Assembly (NCBI RefSeq): GCF_000615945.1
Contig: NZ_BAMO01000003.1
Location: forward strand, 62,001 to 126,000
Length of the DNA: 64,000 nucleotides
Direction: 5' to 3'
From: Caldalkalibacillus mannanilyticus JCM 10596
GTDB lineage: Bacteria > Bacillota > Bacilli > Caldalkalibacillales > JCM-10596
A program made the translations under genes and the position numbers. Position 1 is the first letter of the stretch. Each line of letters begins with the position of its first letter. This document shows positions 55,922 through 64,000 of this stretch, in pieces. The notes under the pieces were generated by a model. That model was not told where the DNA came from. It made no database searches and saw only the letters and a list, made by a program, of their open reading frames with translations.

Positions 55922-56885
55922 TTATTTTTTTCTCCTCAAATAACTGTTTTCGAAGCCCTAAGCGAATATGCAAGGTGTATGCTAAAAACAGGAGAATCAT
56001 GATCGAAACCAGAGCTACAATTCCCCATAAAATCGTCTGCACTCCTGATCTAGTGGCGGTTTGTTGAAATGAGGCAAGCAGCTCTTGCTCAGAGATCTCT
56101 TGCTGTGCCATGACAGCTTGTCCCTCTTTTTCTCCTTCTACCGCTTCTTCCACCGTCGAATCTAGTTCTTCTACTATAGGCGAAATCAGCGATTGGACAT
56201 CGACATCTCCTCTGTCTCCATACTCAAAAAACGCCATTAATCCCTCTACGTAATACGGAAGGGAGGACTCATCTATATGCTCAGATGCATAGTAAAAATC
56301 CTGTTCATTTCTAACAAGTAGGGGTGAAGGGTGATCCCCCTTCCAGCCCTGTATAAGAACATCTCCCTCGCTCATGATCAATTGATTCATGGAAGAAATC
56401 TGATGAAAGCGTTGAATAATAGGAGAAGATGCTTGGGAAATGCCGTTCATGGCTATTTGACCCTTTAGAGTAAGAAAGCCATACCTTTCCCCAAATTGTT
56501 CTACATTATGACCCATCACGAGCATCGAACCAGGAAATGAGTCAAGGCTCCTTAAAAAGGGAACAGATATCTCTTGCTCCACTCCTCCGTAATAGATTAG
56601 ATGCGTCATTCCTTCCAGCTGAGAAGTTACCCATGCTTCCTCGTTTTGAAATGTAATCTGTGGCGAAAAATAACGCAAGAATGGTTCAATCAGGTCTATA
56701 GAAAGATCTTTTTCCTTATTTTCTGTTGTAAATACAACCAGAGTCCTTGAATCTGTATTTTGTCCCTTGTCTTCGGCACTCCGTTCTGAAGCGTACCCGA
56801 CCTGACAAGATAAGATAAAGATCATCCCAATCGTAATCATGATGAAACGTCTACTGAACATACTGCTGAAGCTCTTCTTTTGCAT
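55914..56885 (-). CDS. YdaL-like membrane protein lacking the deacetylase domain
   Basis: The 323-residue product has a signal/anchor (~15-32), an extracellular alpha/beta part (RTLVVFTTENKEKDLSIDLIEPFLRYFSPQITFQ ... THLIYYGGVEQEISVPFLRSLDSFPGSMLVMGHNVEQFGERYGF) like the N-terminal half of YdaL proteins, an acidic Glu/Gln-rich linker (~245-275) and one C-terminal membrane helix. The DUF2334 polysaccharide deacetylase domain expected after the N-terminal part is absent. It lies in the YdaL position and overlaps its neighbours, so it is likely still a working part of the synthase complex. Confidence 0.7.
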   Translation of the reverse strand: MQKKSFSSMFSRRFIMITIGMIFILSCQVGYASERSAEDKGQNTDSRTLVVFTTENKEKDLSIDLIEPFLRYFSPQITFQNEEAWVTSQLEGMTHLIYYGGVEQEISVPFLRSLDSFPGSMLVMGHNVEQFGERYGFLTLKGQIAMNGISQASSPIIQRFHQISSMNQLIMSEGDVLIQGWKGDHPSPLLVRNEQDFYYASEHIDESSLPYYVEGLMAFFEYGDRGDVDVQSLISPIVEELDSTVEEAVEGEKEGQAVMAQQEISEQELLASFQQTATRSGVQTILWGIVALVSIMILLFLAYTLHIRLGLRKQLFEEKKING

Positions 56886-57717
56886 GCTGAATCATCTCCG
56901 TATAATCATTCGTCGTTTCACTATAGCTTGAGAACCCAAAGGAAATCGTTAGGTTAATTTGGTTTTTCTTATTCAACAAAACATGTTCTTTCAGCTTGCT
57001 CTCCAGCTTATGAAGAATGATTTCTATATTTTCTGCCTCTGTATTCGTCAATAGAATCGCGAACGTATCTTCCTCATATCGAAACTTGCGATCACTCATT
57101 CTTGTCTGTTTCCACATCACGTCGGAAACAAACTGCAATAAATGAATCGTTTCTTTTGGACCATAGAGAGACTGGAATTCCTTGAAGTAGTTGATCTTAA
57201 ACATTAAAAGCACAAAGGGTAAGCCTGTACGCTTAGAACGGTTATACTCCTCCTCCAGTTCAAATAAGAAACGTTTGCGATTATCAAAGCCAGTGGTTTC
57301 ATCAATCGTCACTAGCTCATCAAAACGTGCTCTCATCTCCTTATTCTCAGTCAATATCGTCAATACCCACTGATGAAACTTCCCTGTGGTAACAGCAACG
57401 ATCATCAATACACTCATCCAATAAATAATTTCTTGTACGGAAAAAAAGAGAAAGGGGGTCCCAAATTGATTCCAGAGGAGAATCGAGCCAAAGAAAAACA
57501 AAGTGATTAATAAAAGCCCTAAGCTTTTCAGCAATCCTCCTAATAAACCTACAGAACCAATAAATAAGGTGAAAAAAAAGAGGGTCTTTGTAGCCATGTT
57601 CATTTGAGCAAAGTTAACAGCTACATAACAAAAAAATAAGATTAAAAACAGAGGTAAGCTAAGATAGATAAAACGTCGTTTCGTCATGATCTGGCGATTA
57701 GTATAAAAGTCCTGCAT
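56851..57717 (-). CDS. ydaK: Degenerate GGDEF protein, probable c-di-GMP receptor (YdaK type)
   Basis: The 288-residue protein has four to five N-terminal membrane helices (~15-115) and a GGDEF-fold domain (~135-285: TIDETTGFDNRKRFLFELEEEYNR ...). The catalytic GGDEF is replaced by EEDTF (215-219), so it cannot make c-di-GMP in the normal way. The inhibitory site RxxD is intact as RMSD (206-209), exactly five residues upstream. This pattern is known for c-di-GMP-binding receptors such as B. subtilis YdaK. It overlaps the YdaJ-like gene by 20 bases and the YdaL-like gene by 35. Confidence 0.87.
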   Translation of the reverse strand: MQDFYTNRQIMTKRRFIYLSLPLFLILFFCYVAVNFAQMNMATKTLFFFTLFIGSVGLLGGLLKSLGLLLITLFFFGSILLWNQFGTPFLFFSVQEIIYWMSVLMIVAVTTGKFHQWVLTILTENKEMRARFDELVTIDETTGFDNRKRFLFELEEEYNRSKRTGLPFVLLMFKINYFKEFQSLYGPKETIHLLQFVSDVMWKQTRMSDRKFRYEEDTFAILLTNTEAENIEIILHKLESKLKEHVLLNKKNQINLTISFGFSSYSETTNDYTEMIQHAKEELQQYVQ

Positions 57718-58848
57718 GATACATCTTCCTCTCGGCTAATAACGGAATCAGGTTGTCAAAAATGTGAGTGTCATTGCTGTAATAATCCATATATCCACCG
57801 TAGTACTGATTTTCAGGACTCAAAGTTTGAAAACGAATCATTCTGTAATAGACATCTAATGCGAAGGCATTATCCTTTTTCTCCAGAGCAGCAAGAATCA
57901 TTAATCCGTATACCGCTGGAGATTCGTACTCGACACTTGGTTTTTTCGTTTGTACATCATACACGCCATACAGCCACCCTTGCTATAGAAAGTATCCTGT
58001 ACAAAACGCCAAAACTCATCTGCCTCAGCCCCCGTTCGTACGAGATGATAATAAATATAGAGCTGATCAATCATATTCACTTCTTGATGGTAGTGATACA
58101 CATTCTCTTCCACATCGTAAGAAAAGGGGAAAAATCCCTGTTTCAGGGGAAGAGCTTGTAAAAATTGAATACTTTTGTGATACGCTTCCTCACTCACTTG
58201 CTGATGATGAAACATTTCTTCGAAAGCGAATGAGTTGAGATAGGAAAGGGTTATACTACGATTAGACCAATTTGAACGTATATCGTGAAAATCAACAAAC
58301 ATTCCTTCTACTACATTTCGTTTCATGATGCTTTGTCCAATTTGCTTCGCTAGTTCTAGATAGCCGGGTTCACTCCAGAGTGCTGATGCCTTATACAAGG
58401 CTTCTGCGATACGCAGGTCGTCAACTAAGGCATTGGTTGTTACCTTTTGCGTGGGATGCCCCACCTTCCAGTAAATCCAACCATCCTGACCCAGGAAGTG
58501 GGCTTGCAGCACATCAACCCCACGATCAAAAAGTGGTTGATCCTTTTTTTCTACAACATACAGCAGCCATAGTCCCAAGGATTCAGATAGAGATTCTGCT
58601 CCTAACGCCACATTTGGATCTGAGTTCTCATAATCTTGGAGATGAGTTCGTAGAGTCCCATCTTCATTCCACATCCATGAATGAATAAATTGTTCCCCCG
58701 GAAGCATAGGCTGCTCAGAATCATTTGATCCCATGATCTCATCCCTCTCCACAGGGCTACCTGAGCTGTTTTGGTTTACCGTTAAAAAGAACAGAAACAA
58801 ACCCATTGAAACAGACGCAATAATCCCTAATAGGACTGGTTTTTTCAT
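57698..58848 (-). CDS. ydaJ: YdaJ-like glycosidase-fold protein (frameshifted)
   Basis: First gene of the exopolysaccharide operon. The product begins MKKPVLLGIIASVSMGLFLFFLTV (signal anchor) and has the alpha/alpha-barrel look of GH8-like proteins (ESLGLWLLYVVEKKDQPLFDRGVDVLQAHF; TNALVDDLRIAEALYKASALW). The first frame goes wrong after TFYSKGG, and another frame gives VYDVQTKKPSVEYESPAVYGLMILAAL to the stop at 57698. Adding one G at 57977-57979 (CCC on the plus strand) joins them as YSKGWLYGVYDVQTKK. ATG at 58848 follows AAAGGGAGC. The repaired length is ~383 residues. A role in trimming or modifying the polymer is likely but unproven. Confidence 0.8.
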
Positions 58849-58895
58849 ATTAAGCTCCCTTTTTATCATTAAAAAAATTTGTCATCAACGAGTAA

Positions 58896-58929
58896 AAATA
58901 ACCATTATATACCCTATATATGGTTATTT
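58896..58929. promoter_or_regulatory. Inverted repeat upstream of the exopolysaccharide operon
   Basis: AAATAACCAT / ATGGTTATTT are perfect 10-base arms around a 14-base centre, ~50 bases upstream of the YdaJ-like start. A TATAAT lies in the right arm on the minus strand and TTTTT follows it. It is either an operator overlapping the promoter or an AT-rich attenuator. Confidence 0.5.
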
Positions 58930-59003
58930 GATGATCTTTATTTACTATATATTATATAAACATTTAGTACTAATTATAAAGGCTAGAACCACAAAAAACA
59001 ATA

Positions 59004-59046
59004 CAAAAAAAACAATATCCCTCCTTTATTTTATCGAGAGATATTG
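59004..59046 (-). terminator. Terminator of the LysR gene
   Basis: CAATATC / GATATTG with inner CTC/GAG pairs; on the minus strand T7-8 follows, ~50 bases after the LysR stop. Confidence 0.65.
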
Positions 59047-59095
59047 CCTTTTTTTTAATTAACTACTTTGATTCAAACACTTTATTTTTCAATTT

Positions 59096-59992
59096 CTAAC
59101 GCCATTCCACCATATGTTTTCTCAAAAGATTCATGAACACTTGCATGGAAGGAGATAACCACTTGTTCTTATGATAGCAGAGATAAATCGAGAAACCCGC
59201 TTTGGTATCTACTGGCTGTGCATACAGAAGATTCTGCTGTATTTCCTGTCTGACTGCACTATAAGGAAGAACACTCACACCAAACCCACACAGGATGCAC
59301 TGCTTTATCGCTTCGATGCTCCAGAACTCAAGCGAGGATGTTGGGGTTACCTTCTCTGAATTTGTAGCAGAAAAGCTCTGCTCAATGACCTTTTCAAATG
59401 CCTTTCGGTACACACACCCTTTTTCCGTAAATAATAACGTTTGCCCGCTCAAGAAATTCTGTTCAGCCCTATTGATCGGATCTGCTGAAATCAACATCAT
59501 GCTTTCCTCACATAGTTTTTCATAGCAAATCTCTTCCTCTACCTGAACATCGTCAATCAACAAGGCTACATCCACATTACCATGACTTAATTCTGTTTTC
59601 AGGCTTAATGAATCCAGATGCTTTAATTCAAGATCTATACTTGGAAACTCCTCTGTTAATTCCTTAATCAGAGGAGGCAGCCTATATATGAACAAGGCTT
59701 CCGGTGCAGAAACGACTATTTTTCCCTTGACCTCTCCCCCGTTTCCCACAGATTCTTTTAGGTTTTTATATAGGGTAAGCATCTGTGTAGCATGGGGGAA
59801 TAATTGCTTTCCTGCTTCCGTCAGCAACACCTTTTTTCCTATGCGATCAAAGATAGGAGTACCTAATTCGTCCTCAATGGCCCTAATGTGAAAAGTTACG
59901 GTCGATTGGGAATAATTTAATAGCTCAGCAGCTTTGGTAAAATTCCCCGTTTCAACCACCGCTTTAAAGGTATGTAAATGCCTCATTTCCAT
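59096..59992 (-). CDS. LysR family transcriptional regulator
   Basis: The 298-residue protein has the LysR N-terminal winged helix (MEMRHLHTFKAVVETGNFTKAAELLNYSQSTVTFHIRAIEDELGTPIFDRIGKKVLLTEAG) and a periplasmic-binding-like effector domain from about residue 90 (GKIVVSAPEALFIYRLPPLIKEL). It is divergent from the EamA transporter with 105 bases between their starts, the usual arrangement for a regulator and its target. Effector unknown. Confidence 0.9.
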   Translation of the reverse strand: MEMRHLHTFKAVVETGNFTKAAELLNYSQSTVTFHIRAIEDELGTPIFDRIGKKVLLTEAGKQLFPHATQMLTLYKNLKESVGNGGEVKGKIVVSAPEALFIYRLPPLIKELTEEFPSIDLELKHLDSLSLKTELSHGNVDVALLIDDVQVEEEICYEKLCEESMMLISADPINRAEQNFLSGQTLLFTEKGCVYRKAFEKVIEQSFSATNSEKVTPTSSLEFWSIEAIKQCILCGFGVSVLPYSAVRQEIQQNLLYAQPVDTKAGFSIYLCYHKNKWLSPSMQVFMNLLRKHMVEWR

Positions 59993-60097
59993 AAGCTAGT
60001 TCCTCCCATTAGAAAATTCGATCGTTATCTTTTAAAACACTCATTTTACTCCCTCTACCAAACATTATAAAGTATTGCTTGAAAAGAGGGATGAATC

Positions 60098-61020
60098 ATG
60101 AATGATCAATCTAAGATCGTAGTAAACCCACTAGGGAAAGAACCGACTGGGACAGAAATTTCTCTACATAGCCGTTTGAATAAGGGCATGATTCCCTTAT
60201 TGTTTATCTTGATGTGGAGTAGCGGAGCTATTTTTGTCAAAATGGGCTTACTCTACGCAGATCCACTCATTTTTCTCTTTTTCCGCTTTCTATTCTCCTC
60301 TTTCATCTTTTGGGGAGTATGGCTCGTATGGAAATCCGCTTTACCCACCTCCTTCAAGGAGTGGATGTACATCATCATCACGGGCTTGTGTATGCAAGCG
60401 GGGTATCAAATTTTCTATTTCTTTGCCTTAGATTACCATGTTTCTCCTGGACTTCTAGCGATTATCCTTGGAGCGCAGCCGATTATTACCACTTTTATCT
60501 TTAAGAAAGAAAGCGGCTACCTTCAATGGATCGGACTGATTATGGGAATCTTAGGGCTTGCTTTAGTGGTCATTGATAGCGTCAGTTTGGGCAACATTTC
60601 AACCTTAGGCATCATAAGTTCACTTCTCTCCCTTTGCTGTATTACAGGAGGGACCATTCTGCAAAAATCGATCAAGGTGAATCAACTCTCTAATATGGCG
60701 ATTCAGTGTACAGCAGGAACCTTCTTCTTGTCATTTTTCGTTTATTATCTAGAACAAAACATCAATTGGTCACCACTGTTTGCCCTTTCTCTCTCATGGA
60801 TGGTCTTGGTTATTACGGTAGGAGCTACTCTCCTCCTCTATCATTTGATACGAAAAGGAAACCTGACCAATGTCACCAGCTTATTTTACGGTGTCCCCCC
60901 ATGACTGCCTTGCTTGATTTCTTCATTTTCAAGAATAGCTTGGCTATATCAAGCTTTATCGGTATGGCATTAGTTGTACTAGGTATCGTTCTCGTGAATA
61001 AAGAAGGAAAGCTATCTTAA
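60098..61020 (+). CDS. EamA/DMT family transporter (frameshifted)
   Basis: The protein has ten predicted helices in two EamA repeats (LLFILMWSSGAIFVKMGLLYADPL ... ; TLGIISSLLSLCCITGGTILQKSI ...). The first frame ends at 60904 after FYGVPP. The other continues MTALLDFFIFKNSLAISSFIGMALVVLGIVLVNKEGKLS to 61020. The break is in a C6 run (60895-60900); one more C restores YGVPPMTALLDF. The repaired length is ~307 residues. Members export amino acids or metabolites. It is probably controlled by the divergent LysR gene. Confidence 0.85.
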
Positions 61021-61983
61021 TTCGATGCCGATATCTCCAGAATTCGTTCTTGCTTTGATATACTGATCTGTTTCTCTTTTCGATTCTGGAGTACGGATCG
61101 AACCCGATCTTGCCTGTGCATCATAAAATCCGGCAAAATCACGTGGGACAAAGATTCGAATATTGCCTGATGAAGTGGTCGCCAAGGTTTCAGACACTGC
61201 CTTTTGATCCAATCGAATATCACCCGAGGTTGTTTCTACCCTGACCTTTCCCAAGGTATTCTCCAATCGAATGTTTCCAGAGCGCACTTGGACATCAATA
61301 TCTCCTGTTATGTCACTACCAGTAATAGAACCTGAACTTCCTTCTGCCTTGAAGTTGCCTTGAACCTTGTTTACCTTAATGGAACCTGAACCTACTTTCG
61401 CTTCCACTGAGCCAAGGATGTCAGATAGCTCCATGTTTCCTGAACTGACCTGCAAATCAAGCTTTTCTGCTTCCATCTGTTCAATACTAACTTGACCTGA
61501 GCCTACTCTTACATCGAGATAATTCAATATCCCGTTCTTAATCGTTATTTGACTGCTTCCTAACTCAGCCTCTAATGACTTGATAAGCTTCTCGTCTGTT
61601 AAAGCGACTGTTATGATTTGCTCATCGATTCCCGTGAAATCCAGATATTTAAATTCAATTCGCTTCGGTCGTTTGAGTAATAAGTTCAGCTTATTATGAG
61701 TCACTTTCGTCTGCTCAAGTTGTGAAAGTACTTCTTCATGAACCTTCCCTCTTAGATGGACGGTGTTTCTCCCATCCTCACTTGGAACAAATTGCACGAG
61801 AACATTATAATCGCTTTGGATAGAAAGACGATCTAATTGTTCTGAATCAAGCTCCCATATCCTCTCGTAGGCAACCCCTTCATTTAACCCTTCCAAACCA
61901 AACCCTGTGACAGCATATCCCATCAATCCCGATACGATACAAAGCCCTGCCACTATCATGATTAATTTTTCTCTTATTACCAT
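61012..61983 (-). CDS. DUF4097 beta-strand repeat protein
   Basis: The 323-residue protein has an N-terminal membrane anchor (IMIVAGLCIVSGLMGYAVTGF) and a long right-handed beta region with repeating S-G-x-I/V units (VRVGSGQVSIEQ, LQVSSGNMELSD, AKVGSGSIKVNK, AEGSSGSITGSD, VRSGNIRLEN, TTSGDIRLDQ). This is the DUF4097 adhesin-like fold. It follows the DUF1700 gene by 8 bases. Such operons respond to envelope stress in Bacillales; exact role unknown. It converges on and overlaps the EamA gene end by 9 bases. Confidence 0.83.
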   Translation of the reverse strand: MVIREKLIMIVAGLCIVSGLMGYAVTGFGLEGLNEGVAYERIWELDSEQLDRLSIQSDYNVLVQFVPSEDGRNTVHLRGKVHEEVLSQLEQTKVTHNKLNLLLKRPKRIEFKYLDFTGIDEQIITVALTDEKLIKSLEAELGSSQITIKNGILNYLDVRVGSGQVSIEQMEAEKLDLQVSSGNMELSDILGSVEAKVGSGSIKVNKVQGNFKAEGSSGSITGSDITGDIDVQVRSGNIRLENTLGKVRVETTSGDIRLDQKAVSETLATTSSGNIRIFVPRDFAGFYDAQARSGSIRTPESKRETDQYIKARTNSGDIGIELR

Positions 61984-61991
61984 ATTTCTCG

Positions 61992-62570
61992 TTAGCCTCC
62001 CAGCACATTTTTATTCCAGTTTATATAACGACGTGTTATATCTTGCAGCCCTCTTTTCGAATACCACGTACCCATGACCATAAAAACACCTAGACCGAAA
62101 ATGATCATCGTCAAAAAGAGTTTCCCAAGGAAAAACGATTGATACAGGATCATATCAATAACAAACAGCACGGGTGCTGCAAACATAGCGATTCCAGCCA
62201 GAAATAAAGAGAACCAAAGCACCCAGATGGACAAGCCCAGAGGCAAAACAAACAGTAGATTTAGGAATAAAAGTCCAAGTAGAGTCAAAACCATTTGCCC
62301 TCCTGATTTTTTAGGCTCTTCAGCGAAATGACGTTCCCCCTGAGATTCAGAGTAGGTTGTTTCGGTTGATCCCTCCTCATGCTCTCTCCAAAACTCTTGG
62401 ACCAGCTCTTTCGGATCTCCTAATTCTCCTACAATCTCCTCTTCGCTTTTCCCATTTTGTCTACCGAGCTCGAAGTGGCTCTCGTAATCATCCAATAACT
62501 CTTGAAGGTCTTCCTTATTTATGGCTTGTAGCTGCTGCTCTATCACGGCTAAAAATTCAGATTTATTCAT
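61992..62570 (-). CDS. DUF1700 (HAAS domain) membrane protein
   Basis: The 192-residue product has an N-terminal helical HAAS domain (KSEFLAVIEQQLQAINKEDLQELLDDYESHFELGRQNGKSEEEIVGELGDPKELVQEFW, residues ~3-61) and about four membrane helices. It is almost always found between a PadR gene and a DUF4097 gene, as here; its start overlaps the PadR stop by eight bases. It is thought to work as a membrane signalling partner. Confidence 0.88.
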   Translation of the reverse strand: MNKSEFLAVIEQQLQAINKEDLQELLDDYESHFELGRQNGKSEEEIVGELGDPKELVQEFWREHEEGSTETTYSESQGERHFAEEPKKSGGQMVLTLLGLLFLNLLFVLPLGLSIWVLWFSLFLAGIAMFAAPVLFVIDMILYQSFFLGKLFLTMIIFGLGVFMVMGTWYSKRGLQDITRRYINWNKNVLGG

Positions 62571-62892
62571 CTCGATCTCCTTCCTCGATCAAATCCATTA
62601 CACCTGAAACAAATTTTTTCCATTCATGTAATAAAACCTGTAGATAATCCTCCCCTTGGGGAGTCAGCTTAAAATACTTACGCGGAGGTCCTTCATTGGA
62701 CTCAGCCAAATAGGTCGTGCAATAGCCATCCTTGACCAATCGACGTAATAACGGGTACAGAGCTCCTTCAGCTACCTCCACATGCTCTGATACATTTTTC
62801 GCCAACTCGTAACCATACTGTTCCTTCTTGTGGATCAAATACAGCACGCAAAGTTCGAGTGCCCCCTTCTTAAACTGAATGTTTACATTCAA
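62563..62892 (-). CDS. PadR family transcriptional regulator
   Basis: The ~109-residue winged-helix protein begins MNVNIQFKKGALELCVLYLIHKKEQYGYELAKNVSEHVEVAEGALYPLLRRLVKDGY, the PadR signature. TTG at 62892 behind AAAGGAAG is chosen because it gives the normal family length; the frame opens further upstream, at 62931. It probably represses its own operon through the TTCACTA repeats at 63002-63025. Confidence 0.88.
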   Translation of the reverse strand: MNVNIQFKKGALELCVLYLIHKKEQYGYELAKNVSEHVEVAEGALYPLLRRLVKDGYCTTYLAESNEGPPRKYFKLTPQGEDYLQVLLHEWKKFVSGVMDLIEEGDRDE

Positions 62893-63001
62893 CGTCCATT
62901 CTTCCTTTCTATTTGGAGCTTCATGATACAAATACTCGGTTCATTGTTCCTGCAGTTCTCTTCGAAGAGATTGTATGAACTTTATCCAGAACAGATAATT
63001 G

Positions 63002-63025
63002 TTCACTAGTGATTAATATTCACTA
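63002..63025. promoter_or_regulatory. Candidate PadR operator
   Basis: TTCACTA occurs twice (63002-63008, 63019-63025). Together with TAGTGA (63007-63012) they form two overlapping dyads, TCACTAGTGA and TAGTGA-7-TCACTA, ~110 bases upstream of padR. Confidence 0.5.
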
Positions 63026-63090
63026 CATGAGCATAATATTACCATCTTTGTTTTCTTATTTCAATCTTTTTTTCAAAAACATCTATGAAA

Positions 63091-63279
63091 GACTAACTCG
63101 CTTTGCCGAGTCCTTTTTGTTTCGGTGTTTTTAGGAGGCTTCATCCCTCCAACCGACGGCAGGGGAATACCTATCCTCCATTCCAACGCTCATCGCTTAA
63201 CTTCCATTTCGGACAGGTATTCCCTGCCTAGCCTGTCCTTGAACAAGGCTTAACGATGTGCTATGTTAAGCACATCATT
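63091..63279. other. Structured intergenic element with nested inverted repeats
   Basis: No ORF is supported, but the segment contains a series of inverted repeats: CTCG/CGAG followed by CCTTTTT (63098-63117); GGAGG/CCTCC (63134-63150); GGCAGGGGAATACCT with AGGTATTCCCTGCC (63158-63172 / 63215-63228); GGACAGG with CCTGTCC (63211-63217 / 63232-63238), which competes with the previous pair; and AACGATGTGCT with AGCACATCATT (63252-63279). It is more GC-rich than the flanks. It may be a small RNA, a dispersed repeat or a MITE remnant. Confidence 0.5.
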
Positions 63280-63289
63280 GGCAAATAAG

Positions 63290-63313
63290 TAAAACCTCTC
63301 TTACTGAGAGGTT
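63290..63313 (-). terminator. Terminator after the small exported protein gene
   Basis: AACCTCTC / GAGAGGTT stem of 8 base pairs with a 5-base loop, followed on the minus strand by TTTACTTATTTG, directly after the stop at 63316. Confidence 0.65.
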
Positions 63314-63315
63314 CA

Positions 63316-63720
63316 CTATTGTTTCCTAAGTTCAATCATTTCCTCATATTTCGTTCCGTCTTCTTCCCAGACCAATTTTAATTCTAATCTCTCCCCTTCT
63401 TTGGGGATTCCTCCAAGATCTGCAAAATATTTGGCGTATTCTATCGGTTTCCTCTCTCTATCTGCACCTGAATGAGAAGTCCGTTTTCCATTTTCATAAA
63501 ATTCATAGTAGTAAAAATACGCTTCAGAGGACCCTTGCCATTGAAGCATTCCACTATACCGACCTTTTTTCGTATGCTCAAACGTAGCTAGCCATTGTTT
63601 TCCTTTACTTTCTCCCACCCATTTTGGGTAAGTGGGGGTACTCCTCAAGAAGAAGGAACCTGCTATTAATACAATGAGAAGAACAAGATATGGAACCCAT
63701 TTAAATTTCAACAAGATCAC
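63316..63720 (-). CDS. Small anchored extracytoplasmic protein, unknown
   Basis: The 134-residue product has one N-terminal hydrophobic segment (VPYLVLLIVLIAGSFFL) without a lipobox, then a soluble, charged, Tyr-rich domain (YSGMLQWQGSSEAYFYYYEFYENGKRTSHSG). The GTG at 63720 has only a weak AGGAT site, so the start is uncertain. The beta-rich pattern resembles small Bacillus surface proteins of unknown function. I do not recognise a family. Confidence 0.6.
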   Translation of the reverse strand: MILLKFKWVPYLVLLIVLIAGSFFLRSTPTYPKWVGESKGKQWLATFEHTKKGRYSGMLQWQGSSEAYFYYYEFYENGKRTSHSGADRERKPIEYAKYFADLGGIPKEGERLELKLVWEEDGTKYEEMIELRKQ

Positions 63721-63860
63721 ATCCTATTATCAAGAGTTTCAACCGCCTTCTCTTTTTTCCATAATTATACTTCCCCATTTTTTCTTCGTAAAGCAAAATT
63801 ATTATTACGATATTTGCCTTTGTGGTATGATCTATTCAACCCTTCTAAAGGAGGCAGTTT

Positions 63861-64000
63861 ATGCTAAGAATAGATGCACAAAAATTAACGAAGGATTTCA
63901 AAAGTCACAAGAGTCGCCCAGGATTGATGGGGGCTTTTCGAGATTTATTGACACGTGAGTATCAAACCATACGAGCGGTCGATGAAATCGATTTACAGGT
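63861..64000 (+). CDS. ABC transporter ATP-binding protein, N-terminal fragment (3' end outside window)
   Basis: Behind AAAGGAGG an ATG at 63861 opens a frame running off the window: LRIDAQKLTKDFKSHKSR then a GLMGAFRDLLTREY segment and RAVDEIDLQ. The long insert between the first strand and the A(V/L)D-I segment is typical of ABC-2 exporter ATPases of the viologen/daunorubicin-export type. Walker A lies outside the window, so the family call rests on 46 residues. Confidence 0.65.
   Translation, partial: MLRIDAQKLTKDFKSHKSRPGLMGAFRDLLTREYQTIRAVDEIDLQ

Overview
The window comes from a low-to-mid GC, endospore-forming member of the Firmicutes (Bacillales). The evidence is a block matching the Bacillus chromosomal order (rpoE - pyrG - spo0F - fbaA - tal - murA - glpX - rho), Spo0F with a sigma-H-type promoter, strong GGAGG ribosome binding sites with GTG/TTG starts, and a YdaJKLMN-type exopolysaccharide operon. 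I cannot name the genus from sequence alone. No rRNA, tRNA, CRISPR array or intact transposon was recognised.

Layout. (1) 1-10159, minus strand: secreted LysM/M23 peptidase, rho, glpX, a membrane protein, murA, transaldolase, fructose-bisphosphate aldolase, spo0F, pyrG (promoter and leader built for CTP-sensed attenuation) and rpoE. (2) 10244-22160, minus: an acyl-CoA catabolic block (IcmF mutase, TetR regulator, MeaB, two acyl-CoA dehydrogenases, 3-hydroxybutyryl-CoA dehydrogenase, thiolase) and the FadF-type membrane Fe-S oxidoreductase that passes acyl-CoA electrons to menaquinone. FadR/TetR-like palindromes sit upstream of thiolase and fadF. (3) 22601-26423, plus: a compact three-gene cassette of a divergent KamA-like radical SAM enzyme, an ATP-grasp amino-acid ligase and an MFS exporter. 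It looks like a small biosynthetic cluster for a beta-amino-acid dipeptide and is the best candidate for an undescribed system. (4) 26497-32425, minus: secreted GH81 beta-1,3-glucanase, two small membrane proteins and an ABC-2 transporter. (5) 32615-43061, minus: a complete lysine degradation cluster through beta-lysine (kamA-kamE, kdd, kce, kal) with a sigma-54 activator, a matching -24/-12 promoter and a candidate enhancer motif. (6) 43129-45174: ECF sigma factor and putative anti-sigma protein. (7) 45380-52348: oligopeptide ABC transporter OppABCDF and an ArsR-type regulator. (8) 52418-58848: exopolysaccharide operon with a degenerate GGDEF c-di-GMP receptor. (9) 59096-64000: LysR/EamA pair, PadR-DUF1700-DUF4097 operon, a small exported protein, and the start of an ABC ATPase gene.

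Regions 2 and 5 fit together. Lysine degradation yields acetoacetate and crotonyl-CoA. The hydroxyacyl-CoA dehydrogenase, thiolase, acyl-CoA dehydrogenases and FadF of region 2 can process the C4 acyl-CoA and feed electrons into respiration.

About a dozen otherwise well conserved genes, some of them core metabolic genes, are interrupted by a single-base indel. Almost all are one-base losses, mostly in runs of G or C (rho is the exception, with one extra A). This pattern suggests homopolymer sequencing error rather than gene decay. I report those genes at full length and give the break point.
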